NCBI RefSeq assembly: GCF_015594925.2
Contig: NZ_CP087591.1
Location: forward strand, 1,364,001-1,428,000
Origin: Vibrio sp. VB16
GTDB taxonomy: Bacteria > Pseudomonadota > Gammaproteobacteria > Enterobacterales > Vibrionaceae
Direction: 5' to 3'
DNA: 64,000 nt
Part shown: one piece after another, positions 16,289-24,429 of the stretch
Layout: each line of letters opens with the position of its first letter
Numbering within the stretch: position 1 is the first letter of the stretch
Translations under genes and position numbers: made by a program
Notes under the pieces: model-generated
The model's database searches: none
The model's input: the letters and a program-made list of their open reading frames with translations, nothing else
What the model was told of the DNA's origin: nothing

Positions 16289-18283
16289 TTACGCGAGCAC
16301 TTCATTCGCGGCTTTAACCACGTTCTCGACAGTAAAGCCGAACATCTTGAAGAGTTCACCTGCTGGAGCCGACTCACCAAAGGTGGTCATTCCGATAATA
16401 CGACCGTCAAAACCAACGTACTTGTACCAGAAATCAGCAATACCCGCTTCAACAGCAACACGGGCTCTTACGTCAGCAGGTAGAACGGCTTCACGGTAAG
16501 CGGCGTCTTGCTTATCAAATACATCCGTTGCAGGCATAGAGACAACGCGTACCTTTTTGCCTTCGGCTGTCAGTTGCGCGGCGGCTGCAACGACAAGCTC
16601 AATTTCTGAGCCAGTGGCAATAAGGATAAGCTCAGGCTTACCATCACAATCCTTCAATACGTAGCCACCCTTAGCAATGTCAGCAACTTGAGACGCGTCG
16701 CGCTCTTGCTGTGCTAGGTTTTGGCGAGAGAAGATAAGCGATGTTGGGCCGTCTTTACGCTCAATAGCGAATTTCCAAGCCACGGCGGATTCAACTTGGT
16801 CACAAGGGCGCCATGTGCTCATGTTTGGTGTCAAACGTAGAGAAGAAACCTGCTCAACCGGTTGGTGCGTTGGGCCATCTTCACCCAAACCAATGGAGTC
16901 ATGCGTATAAACCTGGATATTCTGCACTTTCATCAGTGCAGCCATGCGTAAGGCATTACGTGCGTATTCCATAAACATCAGGAAGGTCGCGCCGTAAGGA
17001 ACAAAACCACCGTGAAGGGCTAAGCCATTCATGATAGCCGTCATACCGAATTCACGCACACCGTAATGGATGTAGTTACCCGATGCATCTTCCGGTGTGA
17101 TTGACTTAGAGCCAGACCACATGGTGAGGTTTGAAGGCGCAAGGTCAGCCGAGCCACCCATAAATTCAGGTAGCATCGCACCAAACGCTTCTAATGCATT
17201 TTGAGACGCTTTGCGTGAAGCGATATTCGCTGGGTTAGCTTGAAGGTCTGCAATGATTTGAGACGTTTTTGCTTCCCATTCTGCTGGTAGCTCACCGTTT
17301 ACGCGGCGTTTGAATTCTGCTGCAAGCTCTGGATATGCTGCTTCATAAGCTGCAAATTTCTCGTTCCACGTTGCTTCCTTAGCTGCGCCTGCTTCTTTTG
17401 CAGACCATTGCGCATAGATTTCCGATGGAATTTCAAAAGGACCGTGCTCCCAGCCTAACGCTTTACGTGTTGCAACAATTTCGTCTGCGCCTAGTGGTGC
17501 GCCGTGACAGTCGTGAGTACCTGATTTGTTAGGAGAACCAAAACCGATCACTGTTTTAGTACAGATAAGAGTAGGTTTACCCGTTTCTGCTTTCGCCGCT
17601 TCAATCGCTGCATTGATAGCCGCTGCATCGTGACCATCTACCGCAGGGATAACATGCCAGCCGTACGCTTCAAAACGTTTCGGTGTGTCGTCTGTAAACC
17701 AACCGTCTACTTCGCCATCGATTGAGATGCCATTGTCATCCCAAAATGCAACAAGCTTACCAAGGCCTAAAGTACCCGCAAGAGAACACGCCTCGTGAGA
17801 GATACCTTCCATCAAACAGCCATCGCCCATAAACACATAAGTGTTGTGGTCAACAACGTCGTGACCTTCTTGGTTAAACTGAGCGGCCAATGCTTTTTCA
17901 GCTAATGCCATACCCACGGCGTTAGTGATACCCTGACCAAGAGGACCCGTCGTGGTTTCAATGCCTGGTGCATAGCCATATTCTGGGTGACCTGGTGTTT
18001 TCGAGTGTAGCTGACGGAAGTTTTTCAAGTCGTCAATAGAAAGCTCGTAACCTGAAAGGTGAAGCAGAGAGTAAATCAGCATAGAGCCGTGGCCGTTAGA
18101 CAGTATAAAACGATCTCGGTCAGCCCACTCTGGGTTTTGTGGGTTATGGTTTAGGTGACCACGCCAAAGTACTTCGGCGATATCAGCCATACCCATAGGT
18201 GCGCCAGGGTGACCTGAGTTGGCTTTTTGAACACCGTCCATGCTAAGGGCACGGATTGCATTTGCTAGTTGTTTACGTTCCAT
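16289..18283 (-). CDS. tkt: Transketolase
   Basis: Thiamine-diphosphate enzyme moving two-carbon units in the pentose phosphate pathway. It has 664 residues (E. coli TktA has 663). Visible hallmarks are SGHPGAPMGMADIAEVLW, SNGHGSMLIYSLLHL, TTTGPLGQG, the ThDP/Mg motif GDGCLMEGISHE running to WDDN, and the pyrimidine domain GVREFGMTAIMNGLALHGG and GEDGPTHQPVE. The start at 18283 is the standard MERKQLANAIRALSMD. It lies 111 bases after tal on the same strand, so the pair probably forms a non-oxidative pentose phosphate operon. Whether a second tkt exists elsewhere cannot be seen. Confidence 0.97.
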   Translation of the reverse strand: MERKQLANAIRALSMDGVQKANSGHPGAPMGMADIAEVLWRGHLNHNPQNPEWADRDRFILSNGHGSMLIYSLLHLSGYELSIDDLKNFRQLHSKTPGHPEYGYAPGIETTTGPLGQGITNAVGMALAEKALAAQFNQEGHDVVDHNTYVFMGDGCLMEGISHEACSLAGTLGLGKLVAFWDDNGISIDGEVDGWFTDDTPKRFEAYGWHVIPAVDGHDAAAINAAIEAAKAETGKPTLICTKTVIGFGSPNKSGTHDCHGAPLGADEIVATRKALGWEHGPFEIPSEIYAQWSAKEAGAAKEATWNEKFAAYEAAYPELAAEFKRRVNGELPAEWEAKTSQIIADLQANPANIASRKASQNALEAFGAMLPEFMGGSADLAPSNLTMWSGSKSITPEDASGNYIHYGVREFGMTAIMNGLALHGGFVPYGATFLMFMEYARNALRMAALMKVQNIQVYTHDSIGLGEDGPTHQPVEQVSSLRLTPNMSTWRPCDQVESAVAWKFAIERKDGPTSLIFSRQNLAQQERDASQVADIAKGGYVLKDCDGKPELILIATGSEIELVVAAAAQLTAEGKKVRVVSMPATDVFDKQDAAYREAVLPADVRARVAVEAGIADFWYKYVGFDGRIIGMTTFGESAPAGELFKMFGFTVENVVKAANEVLA

Positions 18284-18394
18284 TTTTTGATTCCAATGAG
18301 TTTTAATATTTGAAAATGGGATGAACCATTTTATGAATCTCTATTTAGAAACGCCCCAGTATTAGTGGAGCGCCTTTATTAAAATTTGAGGATA

Positions 18395-19345
18395 TTAAAG
18401 TTTTGCAGCGATCATCGTTTCCAATTTGCCTTGGTCGACAGCAAAATTACGAATACCTTCAGCAAGTTTCTCAACCGCCATTGGGTCTTGGTTGTGTTCC
18501 CACAAGAACTCAGCGTGAGACATTCGTGCAGGACGCTCTTTTATGTCAGTAGTCGCAACGAGTTTCTCTACAAGATCACCTTGTGCATCTTCTAACTCTT
18601 GTAGAAGTTGAGGTGCAATCGTTAAACGGTCACAACCTGCGATTTCAAGGATCTCACCAATGTTTCGGAAGCTAGCACCCATAACAACCGTGTTGTAACC
18701 ATGTTCTTTGTAATAGTTGTAGATAGCCGTAACAGATAGAACACCTGGATCTTCTTGAGCTTCAAAGTCACGACCTTCTTTCGCTTTATACCAGTCCATG
18801 ATACGACCTACGAAAGGAGAAATCAGGAAAGCGCCAGCTTCAGCACATGCTCGTGCTTGTGCGAATGAGAAAAGAAGCGTTAGGTTACAGTTAATGCCTT
18901 CTTTTTCTAGGATTTCAGCGGCGCAAATGCCTTCCCAAGTAGAGGCTAATTTGATAAGGATGCGGTCATTAGGGATGCCTGCATCGTTGTACATTTTTAC
19001 AAGCTGACGAGCTTTAGTCACGCTGCTTTCTTTATCATAAGACAAACGAGCGTCTACTTCAGTAGAGATTCGACCTGGAATAGTAGTAAGAATCTCCTTA
19101 CCAATGTTAACGGCAAGCATGTCGCAAGTATCTTGAACCTGTTGTGCTTTGTCGCTGCTTTGAGATTTTGCATACTCAATAGCTTTATCGATAAGAGGAG
19201 CATACTCAGGAATCTGTGCCGCTTTAAGAATAAGAGAAGGGTTGGTTGTTGCGTCTTCTGGCTTATACTTACGAATCGCCTCGATATCACCTGTATCTGC
19301 TACTACTGTGGTTACTTTACGAAGTTGCTCTAATTTGTTGCTCAT
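18395..19345 (-). CDS. tal: Transaldolase
   Basis: Class I aldolase-type enzyme moving a dihydroxyacetone unit between sugar phosphates. It has 316 residues (E. coli TalB has 317). Key blocks are TTVVADTGDIEAIRKYKPEDATTNPSL in part (TNPSL), GRISTEVDARLSYD, the Schiff-base lysine in RILIKLASTWEG, FSFAQARACAEAGAFLISPFVGRI and GASFRNIGEI. It is the first gene of the tal-tkt unit, divergent from the SorC-type regulator across a 359-base control region. Confidence 0.97.
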   Translation of the reverse strand: MSNKLEQLRKVTTVVADTGDIEAIRKYKPEDATTNPSLILKAAQIPEYAPLIDKAIEYAKSQSSDKAQQVQDTCDMLAVNIGKEILTTIPGRISTEVDARLSYDKESSVTKARQLVKMYNDAGIPNDRILIKLASTWEGICAAEILEKEGINCNLTLLFSFAQARACAEAGAFLISPFVGRIMDWYKAKEGRDFEAQEDPGVLSVTAIYNYYKEHGYNTVVMGASFRNIGEILEIAGCDRLTIAPQLLQELEDAQGDLVEKLVATTDIKERPARMSHAEFLWEHNQDPMAVEKLAEGIRNFAVDQGKLETMIAAKL

Positions 19346-19535
19346 ATCCGTCGTCCTGTCTTGTAAGGCTTAACATAGTCAATTGTTATTCTACCAATTA
19401 TACATTACAAATAATTGGTATTTTTCATTTTAACTGTAAACAATACCCCGTGAACATATGGAACATTGTTGAGGAATTGATTCGTCCAAATTAGCGGATC
19501 TGAGTCGAAAGTCAATCAAGGAGACAAGCTAAAAG

Positions 19536-19614
19536 TGACTTTAGTCAATGTTTGCTAGGTTTTATATGATATAAACGTTTTCGTCACTTTTTGACTAAGA
19601 ATTAAAGTCAAAAA
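19536..19614. promoter_or_regulatory. TGACT/AGTCA operator cluster between tal and the SorC gene
   Basis: The 359-base divergent spacer (19346-19704) holds no gene but has two clean inverted repeats built of the same half-site. TGACT-tt-AGTCA is at 19536-19547. A perfect 9+9 repeat with TTTTTGACT at 19588-19596 and AGTCAAAAA at 19606-19614 is spaced by 9 bases. GAGTCGAAAGTCAATC at 19502-19517 adds related words. This is a good candidate operator array for the adjacent SorC-type regulator acting on tal-tkt and on itself. Confidence 0.6.
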
Positions 19615-19704
19615 TCCCCGTGTATTTTGCGTGATCATATGTAATGGTGTTGAGCTAAAGTAATGGCTATGTACTGGAAAATAACTAGGTTTAGTAGGTG
19701 AGAT

Positions 19705-20685
19705 ATGAGTAAAAAAAATCAAGATATTTTGGATCAGAGTACGGATCTTCTAACTGAAATGTCAGTTGCCTACTATCAAGACGGCGCGACGCAGGAAGAA
19801 ATATCAAAAAAATTCACTATCTCTAGAGCAAAAGTGGGTCGGATGCTGAAGCAAGCTAGAGATGAAGGGATCGTTGAAATTACGGTCAAATATCACCCAG
19901 TATTCAGTGCAAAAATAGAACAACGACTCATTGAACGATTCGGCGTTAAAAGAGCGCTGGTCGCATTGGACCAACCGAGTGTGGAGCAACAACGCCTGCA
20001 AGTTGCTGGTCTGGTATCAAATTATCTGTCGACGACATTAAAGGACGGTATGGTGGTCACGGTGGGACAAGGAAGGAATGTCTCTGCAGTGGCGCATCAT
20101 GTGGGTGTTATTACACCAAGAGATTGTAAGTTTGTTTGCGGTATTGGGGGTATTCACCCAAGGGGAGGAATGTATAACGCTGATCATATTTGTCGTCAAC
20201 TGGCAAAAAAATACGGTGGTTCATCTGAGACGTTATATGCCCCAGCTTATGCGGAAAACAAAGAACAGAAATTGGCCTTCATGGAAAATACTACGGTTAA
20301 GCAAACCCTTGATTTAGCGCGTAAAGCCGATGTATCTCTGGTCGGTATTGGCGATATGAGTGAAAACAGCTATATGGTCGATCTGGGTTGGTTTACTGCG
20401 GAAGAAGTCGTTCAATCTAGATTACTTCAAGGGGTAGTTGGGGATTTTGCAGGGTATGATTTTTTTGATATCCATGGTGATACAGCACAGACAGTAATGA
20501 GTGATCGAGTAATAGGTTTAAGCATGAAGGAATTTAAACCTATTGCAGAAGTGATTGCGATAGCCGCAGAAAATAGCAAGCCTCTTGCTTTATTAGGGGC
20601 TCTGCGCACGGGGGTTGTTGACGTGATTGCCACGAGTGTTAGCAACGCTCTTACGGTTTTGAATTTAGATGAGAAAATGAAATAA
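19705..20685 (+). CDS. SorC-family sugar-binding transcriptional regulator
   Basis: A 326-residue SorC/DeoR-type regulator. The N-terminal helix-turn-helix is AYYQDGATQEEISKKFTISRAKVGRMLKQARDEGIVEI in parts (SRAKVGRML at about residues 34-42). The C-terminal sugar-phosphate-binding domain has VTVGQGRN, FVCGIGGIHPRGG, LYAPAY, VGIGDM and IGLSMKEFKPI. Family members sense phosphorylated sugars. It is divergent from tal-tkt, suggesting it responds to a pentose phosphate pathway intermediate and controls that operon. An AGGTGAG precedes the ATG. Confidence 0.9.
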   Translation: MSKKNQDILDQSTDLLTEMSVAYYQDGATQEEISKKFTISRAKVGRMLKQARDEGIVEITVKYHPVFSAKIEQRLIERFGVKRALVALDQPSVEQQRLQVAGLVSNYLSTTLKDGMVVTVGQGRNVSAVAHHVGVITPRDCKFVCGIGGIHPRGGMYNADHICRQLAKKYGGSSETLYAPAYAENKEQKLAFMENTTVKQTLDLARKADVSLVGIGDMSENSYMVDLGWFTAEEVVQSRLLQGVVGDFAGYDFFDIHGDTAQTVMSDRVIGLSMKEFKPIAEVIAIAAENSKPLALLGALRTGVVDVIATSVSNALTVLNLDEKMK

Positions 20686-20731
20686 AAGTAATGTAGATAA
20701 AGCAAAGTAGTGAATAGGTTGTCACTTTTCA

Positions 20732-20905
20732 CTAATTTGCGATATCACTTTGTTTCCAAATAGCTAATTGTACCCAAGCATTTTGTAGCTCAACGAGTTC
20801 TTCTTCGGTTAAAACCGAGGTGGTTGCTCTTTCATCATTATTTGGAACGATGGCGAAAATTCGAGTTTTAAAGTCTTTTCTTAATTGAGAAATTCTGGAT
20901 TCCAT
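20732..20905 (-). CDS. Small hypothetical protein, 57 residues
   Basis: A short, probably helical soluble protein. A basic N-terminal half (ESRISQLRKDFKTRIF) is followed by an acidic-aromatic helix (LTEEELVELQNAWVQLAIWK). No family recognised. The ATG at 20905 has GAGTG at a suitable distance; an upstream ATG at 20932 has no visible ribosome binding site. It is convergent with the SorC-type gene. The amphipathic pattern supports a real gene, but the evidence is modest. Confidence 0.5.
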   Translation of the reverse strand: MESRISQLRKDFKTRIFAIVPNNDERATTSVLTEEELVELQNAWVQLAIWKQSDIAN

Positions 20906-21064
20906 CACTACTACACTCAACAATTTGTTCATATGACACTGATGTTAAACAGAATGACAGCCCAGAATGATCATGCAAAAGATGTTTAAAAAACAGTGGC
21001 ACAGATCACATATATTTAATTATTTAAAATAAATAGTAGAATTTTATTAAAAGCTCAAAAAATC

Positions 21065-21811
21065 TCAACCACAAACTACACAGTCAGGATGTTTGGTTAA
21101 TTTCATTTCTCTCCAGCTCAAATTTAGCGCATCAAAGATCATTAATTTCCCACGGTAATGACTTCCATATTGAGAGATAACTTTTATGGTTTCCAAAGCC
21201 TGTATTCCCCCAATAATACCGACGACAGGTGACATGACTCCGGCTTCTACGCAAGTCAGTGCATTTTGACCAAATAGCGCACTTAGGCATTCATAGCAAG
21301 GTTCATCCTCTTTATAAGTGTAAACGCTAATTTGACCTTCCATTCGAATGGCCGCACCCGAGACCAGTGGTGTTTTGGTTTGATAGCAGAGGCGGTTAAG
21401 TTGGTTTCTCGTCTCCTTATTATCGGTCGCATCCAATACGACCTGATGCTTTTCGATTAAAGCGAGCATCGCCTGATCATTTAGCTTTTCTGCGACAGTG
21501 TCTACCGTTAGATGTGGATTCAGTCCTCGTAAGCTTTCAGAGGCGGACTGTACTTTTAGTTTTCCTATGTCTGAATCCGAATGCAATACCTGTCTTTGCA
21601 AATTTGATAGTTCTACGGAGTCAAAATCGACCAGCGTAATATGACCGATACCAGCTGTAGCAAGATATTGACTAGAAGCACAACCTAACCCCCCGGCACC
21701 AATAACGAGTACGGAGCTTTGTTTGAGGGCTTCTTGTCCTTCGAAGTCGAAATTCTTCAGGATTATCTGGCGGTTGTAACGAAGCATTTCTTTATCTGAA
21801 AGGATTTCCAT
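21065..21811 (-). CDS. moeB: Molybdopterin-synthase adenylyltransferase
   Basis: E1-like enzyme that adenylates the C-terminus of MoaD in molybdopterin synthesis. The ATG at 21811, behind AGGAAAAG, gives 248 residues and the family start (MEILSDKEMLRYNRQIIL). The nucleotide-binding motif is VIGAGGLGCASSQYLA; DFDSVELSNLQRQ, DATDNKETRNQLN, VSGAAIRMEGQI and GIIGGIQALE follow. Zinc-type CxxC pairs are in CYECL and CVVCG, the latter at the very end. It is downstream of moeA by 87 bases in the usual moeA-moeB order. ThiF is a close relative, but context favours MoeB. Confidence 0.92.
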   Translation of the reverse strand: MEILSDKEMLRYNRQIILKNFDFEGQEALKQSSVLVIGAGGLGCASSQYLATAGIGHITLVDFDSVELSNLQRQVLHSDSDIGKLKVQSASESLRGLNPHLTVDTVAEKLNDQAMLALIEKHQVVLDATDNKETRNQLNRLCYQTKTPLVSGAAIRMEGQISVYTYKEDEPCYECLSALFGQNALTCVEAGVMSPVVGIIGGIQALETIKVISQYGSHYRGKLMIFDALNLSWREMKLTKHPDCVVCG

Positions 21812-21898
21812 AGCTTTTCCTGACTGGTTTACGTTAACGCTTTCGATAACCAAGCAACGACCCGTTTGAATGAACAGTCGTTGCTCGTTTAGCTGCGA

Positions 21899-23134
21899 TT
21901 AATATTGGGTGTGATTGAATGGTTGGATATGAACGGTCTCACCCGCATTAACGCGGCCTCGTTCGTGTTCTATGATAACAAAACAGTTCGCTACGCTCAT
22001 TGAAGTAAATGCACCTGAGCTTTGATTGCCTGCACTTTCTACTTCAAATTTGCCATCTTTTACAGTGTAAACTCCACGTTGATAATCAGTTCTTCCCGGC
22101 CTTTTATTAAAGTTAGATAGCGTCGTTGCAGGAATCGATTGAGGTGGCTGCCAGTCGGTTTCACCAGAAAGTTTCGCTAGAAGAGGCTGCACCAAGACAT
22201 AGGTGGTCAATGCCGCTGATACAGGGTTGCCAGGCAATCCGCAGAACCAGGCTTTAGCAAGCTGACCAAACGCAAACGGTTTTCCTGGTTTGATCGCGAT
22301 CTTCCAGAAACTCACGGAACCTAATTCGTCAAGAATATCTTTTGTATAATCGGCTTCACCCACACTGACACCACCAGACGTTATGACGACATCGGCTTGT
22401 TCTTGTGCTTGATTAAATGCATGTCTAAGTTGGTCTGGAACATCCGGAATAATCCCTAAGTCAATTGCTTCACATCCGAACTTATCCAAAAGGATCTTAA
22501 GTCCATATCGATTGCTATCGTATATTTGACCCTCTTTTAGGGTTTCACCCAATGGTATCAATTCATCGCCAGTCGAGAAGAAAGCAACCTTAGGTTTGTC
22601 AAATACCGATAGGTGGCTAATGCCGAGTGAGGCGATCATTGGAATGTCTCGAGGGGTGAGTCGAGCACCAGCTCTCAATACAACGTCACCAGTACGAATA
22701 TCATCGCCTGTAGGACGAATATTGTTGCCTTCTTTAACGTCGGTATCGTTGAATTGGATACCGCCATCGACAACGGTTGTGTCTTCTTGCATGACAACGC
22801 CGTCACAACCTTGAGGTATTTTAGCGCCCGTCATTATTCGAATGCACGTTCCAGCTAACCAGTCCGCTTCAAAGGGTTGGCCTGCAAAAGATTTTCCACA
22901 CAGAGGTAAAACATTTGTTGTTTTTAGTTCGCTACGCCTAATGGCGTATCCGTCCATCGCAGAATTATCAAATGGAGGAACATTAATTGGGGAGAGAATA
23001 TCTTCAGCTAAAACAAAGCCAACGGTGTGTTCAAGTGCACGCGACTGAGTCGACTTAATTGCCGTTATGCTTGACAGCATCTGTTGTATAGCGTCATCGA
23101 TTGGCATTAGACCTGGGGCATCACAACATCCCAT
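21899..23134 (-). CDS. moeA: Molybdopterin molybdenumtransferase
   Basis: Inserts molybdate into adenylated molybdopterin (411 residues, typical length). It begins MGCCDAPGLMPIDDAIQQ as in gammaproteobacterial MoeA. Blocks seen are DILSPINVPPFDNSAMDGYA, IRIMTGAKIPQGCDGVVMQE, GEDI-type NIRPTGDDIRTGDV, FFSTGDELIP, the catalytic-domain SGGVSVGEADY, and the substrate loop GLPGNPVSA. All domains are present. AGGATTC lies before the ATG. It is first in the moeA-moeB unit and divergent from folE. Confidence 0.95.
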   Translation of the reverse strand: MGCCDAPGLMPIDDAIQQMLSSITAIKSTQSRALEHTVGFVLAEDILSPINVPPFDNSAMDGYAIRRSELKTTNVLPLCGKSFAGQPFEADWLAGTCIRIMTGAKIPQGCDGVVMQEDTTVVDGGIQFNDTDVKEGNNIRPTGDDIRTGDVVLRAGARLTPRDIPMIASLGISHLSVFDKPKVAFFSTGDELIPLGETLKEGQIYDSNRYGLKILLDKFGCEAIDLGIIPDVPDQLRHAFNQAQEQADVVITSGGVSVGEADYTKDILDELGSVSFWKIAIKPGKPFAFGQLAKAWFCGLPGNPVSAALTTYVLVQPLLAKLSGETDWQPPQSIPATTLSNFNKRPGRTDYQRGVYTVKDGKFEVESAGNQSSGAFTSMSVANCFVIIEHERGRVNAGETVHIQPFNHTQY

Positions 23135-23382
23135 AATGAATCCTTATTGTCATTATTAAAATTACGGCGGGAACAATAACATATATCCCTGCTTGCTATA
23201 GCCTGCGACATTCACAAAATAGTAAATTTGATGCAAATTGTCGGTTTCTAATCAGAGGGTTTTACTTTCAGGCAATATGCGCAGAACATTCCTCTTGAAC
23301 TCAATGGCAGATCGAGGCTTGGAGAAATAATTGTTACTGTAATTCTCTATAAATCCGAGTATCCTTATCAGCCGTTAATTTG

Positions 23383-23416
23383 GGTTGTTGGACGTTAAAA
23401 CAGGTTGTTGGACGTT
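23383..23416. repeat. 14-base tandem direct repeat in the folE leader
   Basis: GGTTGTTGGACGTT occurs at 23383-23396 and again at 23403-23416, a 20-base period, directly before the folE ribosome binding site at 23427. It lies in the 301-base moeA/folE divergent spacer (23135-23435), which has no gene. It could be a two-site operator with half-sites on one helix face pair or a recent slippage duplication. Confidence 0.6.
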
Positions 23417-23435
23417 GCAAATAGTAGGAGAGATT

Positions 23436-24089
23436 ATGTCGGGTATTAGCGATTCAGCTCAATTAGTAAAGGATGCGCTAGAGCAGAGAGGCCTCGAAAC
23501 TCCCATGCTGCCTAATCAGGTAAGCCGAGAAGAGAAGAAACGACGCATAGAAAACCATATGCGCGAAGTGCTACAGCTACTAGAGCTTGATCTTAACGAT
23601 GATAGTTTAGAAGAAACACCGGCTAGAATAGCCAAGATGTATGTTGATGAAGTGTTTTCTGGTTTGGATTACAAGAATTTCCCTAAGATCACCGTCATTG
23701 AAAATAAAATGAATGTGAGTGAAATGGTAAGGGTAAAAAATATTACCGTTACCAGCACATGCGAACATCATCTTGTGACCATAGATGGGAAAGCCGCGGT
23801 GGCGTATATTCCTCGTGGTAAAATTATCGGTCTATCTAAAATAAACCGCATTGTACGATTTTTTGCTCAACGCCCTCAGGTTCAAGAGAGGATGACCCAG
23901 CAAATATTAGTCGCTTTACAAGCGTTATTAGAGTCTGATGATGTGGCTGTCACCATTGACGCGACGCATTATTGCGTAAAATCACGTGGAGTAATGGATG
24001 CAACAAGTGAGACCACTACAACCGCGTTGGGTGGAATATTTAAATCAAATTCGGCAACGCGACATGAGTTCCTATCTGGCCTAAGATAG
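23436..24089 (+). CDS. folE: GTP cyclohydrolase I
   Basis: First enzyme of tetrahydrofolate/pterin synthesis, turning GTP into dihydroneopterin triphosphate. The ATG at 23436 behind TAGGAGAG gives 217 residues (E. coli FolE has 222). Zinc ligands C109, H112 and C180 are all present (TSTCEHH and HYCVKSRG). The substrate-binding stretch RGKIIGLSKINRIVRFFAQRPQVQE is intact (IGLSKINRIVRFFA). The catalytic histidines sit in CEHH and ATHYC. It stands alone downstream of a repeat-bearing leader and ends at a strong terminator. Confidence 0.96.
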   Translation: MSGISDSAQLVKDALEQRGLETPMLPNQVSREEKKRRIENHMREVLQLLELDLNDDSLEETPARIAKMYVDEVFSGLDYKNFPKITVIENKMNVSEMVRVKNITVTSTCEHHLVTIDGKAAVAYIPRGKIIGLSKINRIVRFFAQRPQVQERMTQQILVALQALLESDDVAVTIDATHYCVKSRGVMDATSETTTTALGGIFKSNSATRHEFLSGLR

Positions 24090-24109
24090 TACCCCAGAGA
24101 GAATAAAAG

Positions 24110-24146
24110 GAAGCCCCATCAGAAAGTATTCTGCTGGGGCTTTCTC
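24110..24146 (+). terminator. folE terminator
   Basis: GAAGCCCC (24110-24117) pairs with GGGGCTTTC (24136-24144), with an inner CAGAA/TTCTG stem around AGTA, followed by TCTTTC. It lies 20 bases after the folE stop and 20 before the end of the convergent microprotein gene. Confidence 0.8.
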
Positions 24147-24162
24147 TTTCTATAGCCATAAT

Positions 24163-24339
24163 TTATTCATCATAATAATAGTCTTCGAGTGCATATGGGT
24201 CATCGTCTAATACGTGCTCCATCCGCCCGCGTAACTGCTCGAGTTGATATTCAAGCATATTCATAGTGTCAGTGTCACTTTCAGAACAAGCTATGTATAT
24301 TTGTTGCTCTAGATCTTCTATTTTTTCTCGCATGTTCAT
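24163..24339 (-). CDS. 58-residue acidic coiled-coil-like microprotein
   Basis: A short gene with an excellent ribosome binding site: AAGGAGG stands just before the ATG at 24337-24339, with spacing of about 5. The product starts MNMREKIEDLEQQIYIAC. It has two heptad-like helices (REKIEDLEQQI and MNMLEYQLEQLRGRM) and an acidic, tyrosine-rich tail (DDDPYALEDYYYDE). It is soluble, with no signal peptide. No family is recognised. It stands between folE (convergent) and the cti gene upstream on the same strand, but well separated from folE by a terminator. The ribosome binding site and helical periodicity make a real gene likely. Confidence 0.7.
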   Translation of the reverse strand: MNMREKIEDLEQQIYIACSESDTDTMNMLEYQLEQLRGRMEHVLDDDPYALEDYYYDE

Positions 24340-24429
24340 GGCTACCTCCTTTTCTTGGATTACATGAGGACATTACGAGAGATGCTTGCTGATGATACGT
24401 AGTAAACATCTAACTTCTTTATTGAGAAA

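Noticed and set aside
18284..18394. Possible terminator or attenuator between tal and tkt
   Set aside because: CGCCCC at 18352 and GGAGCG at 18367 can pair with a G-U, but the stem is short and the operon context argues against a real terminator.
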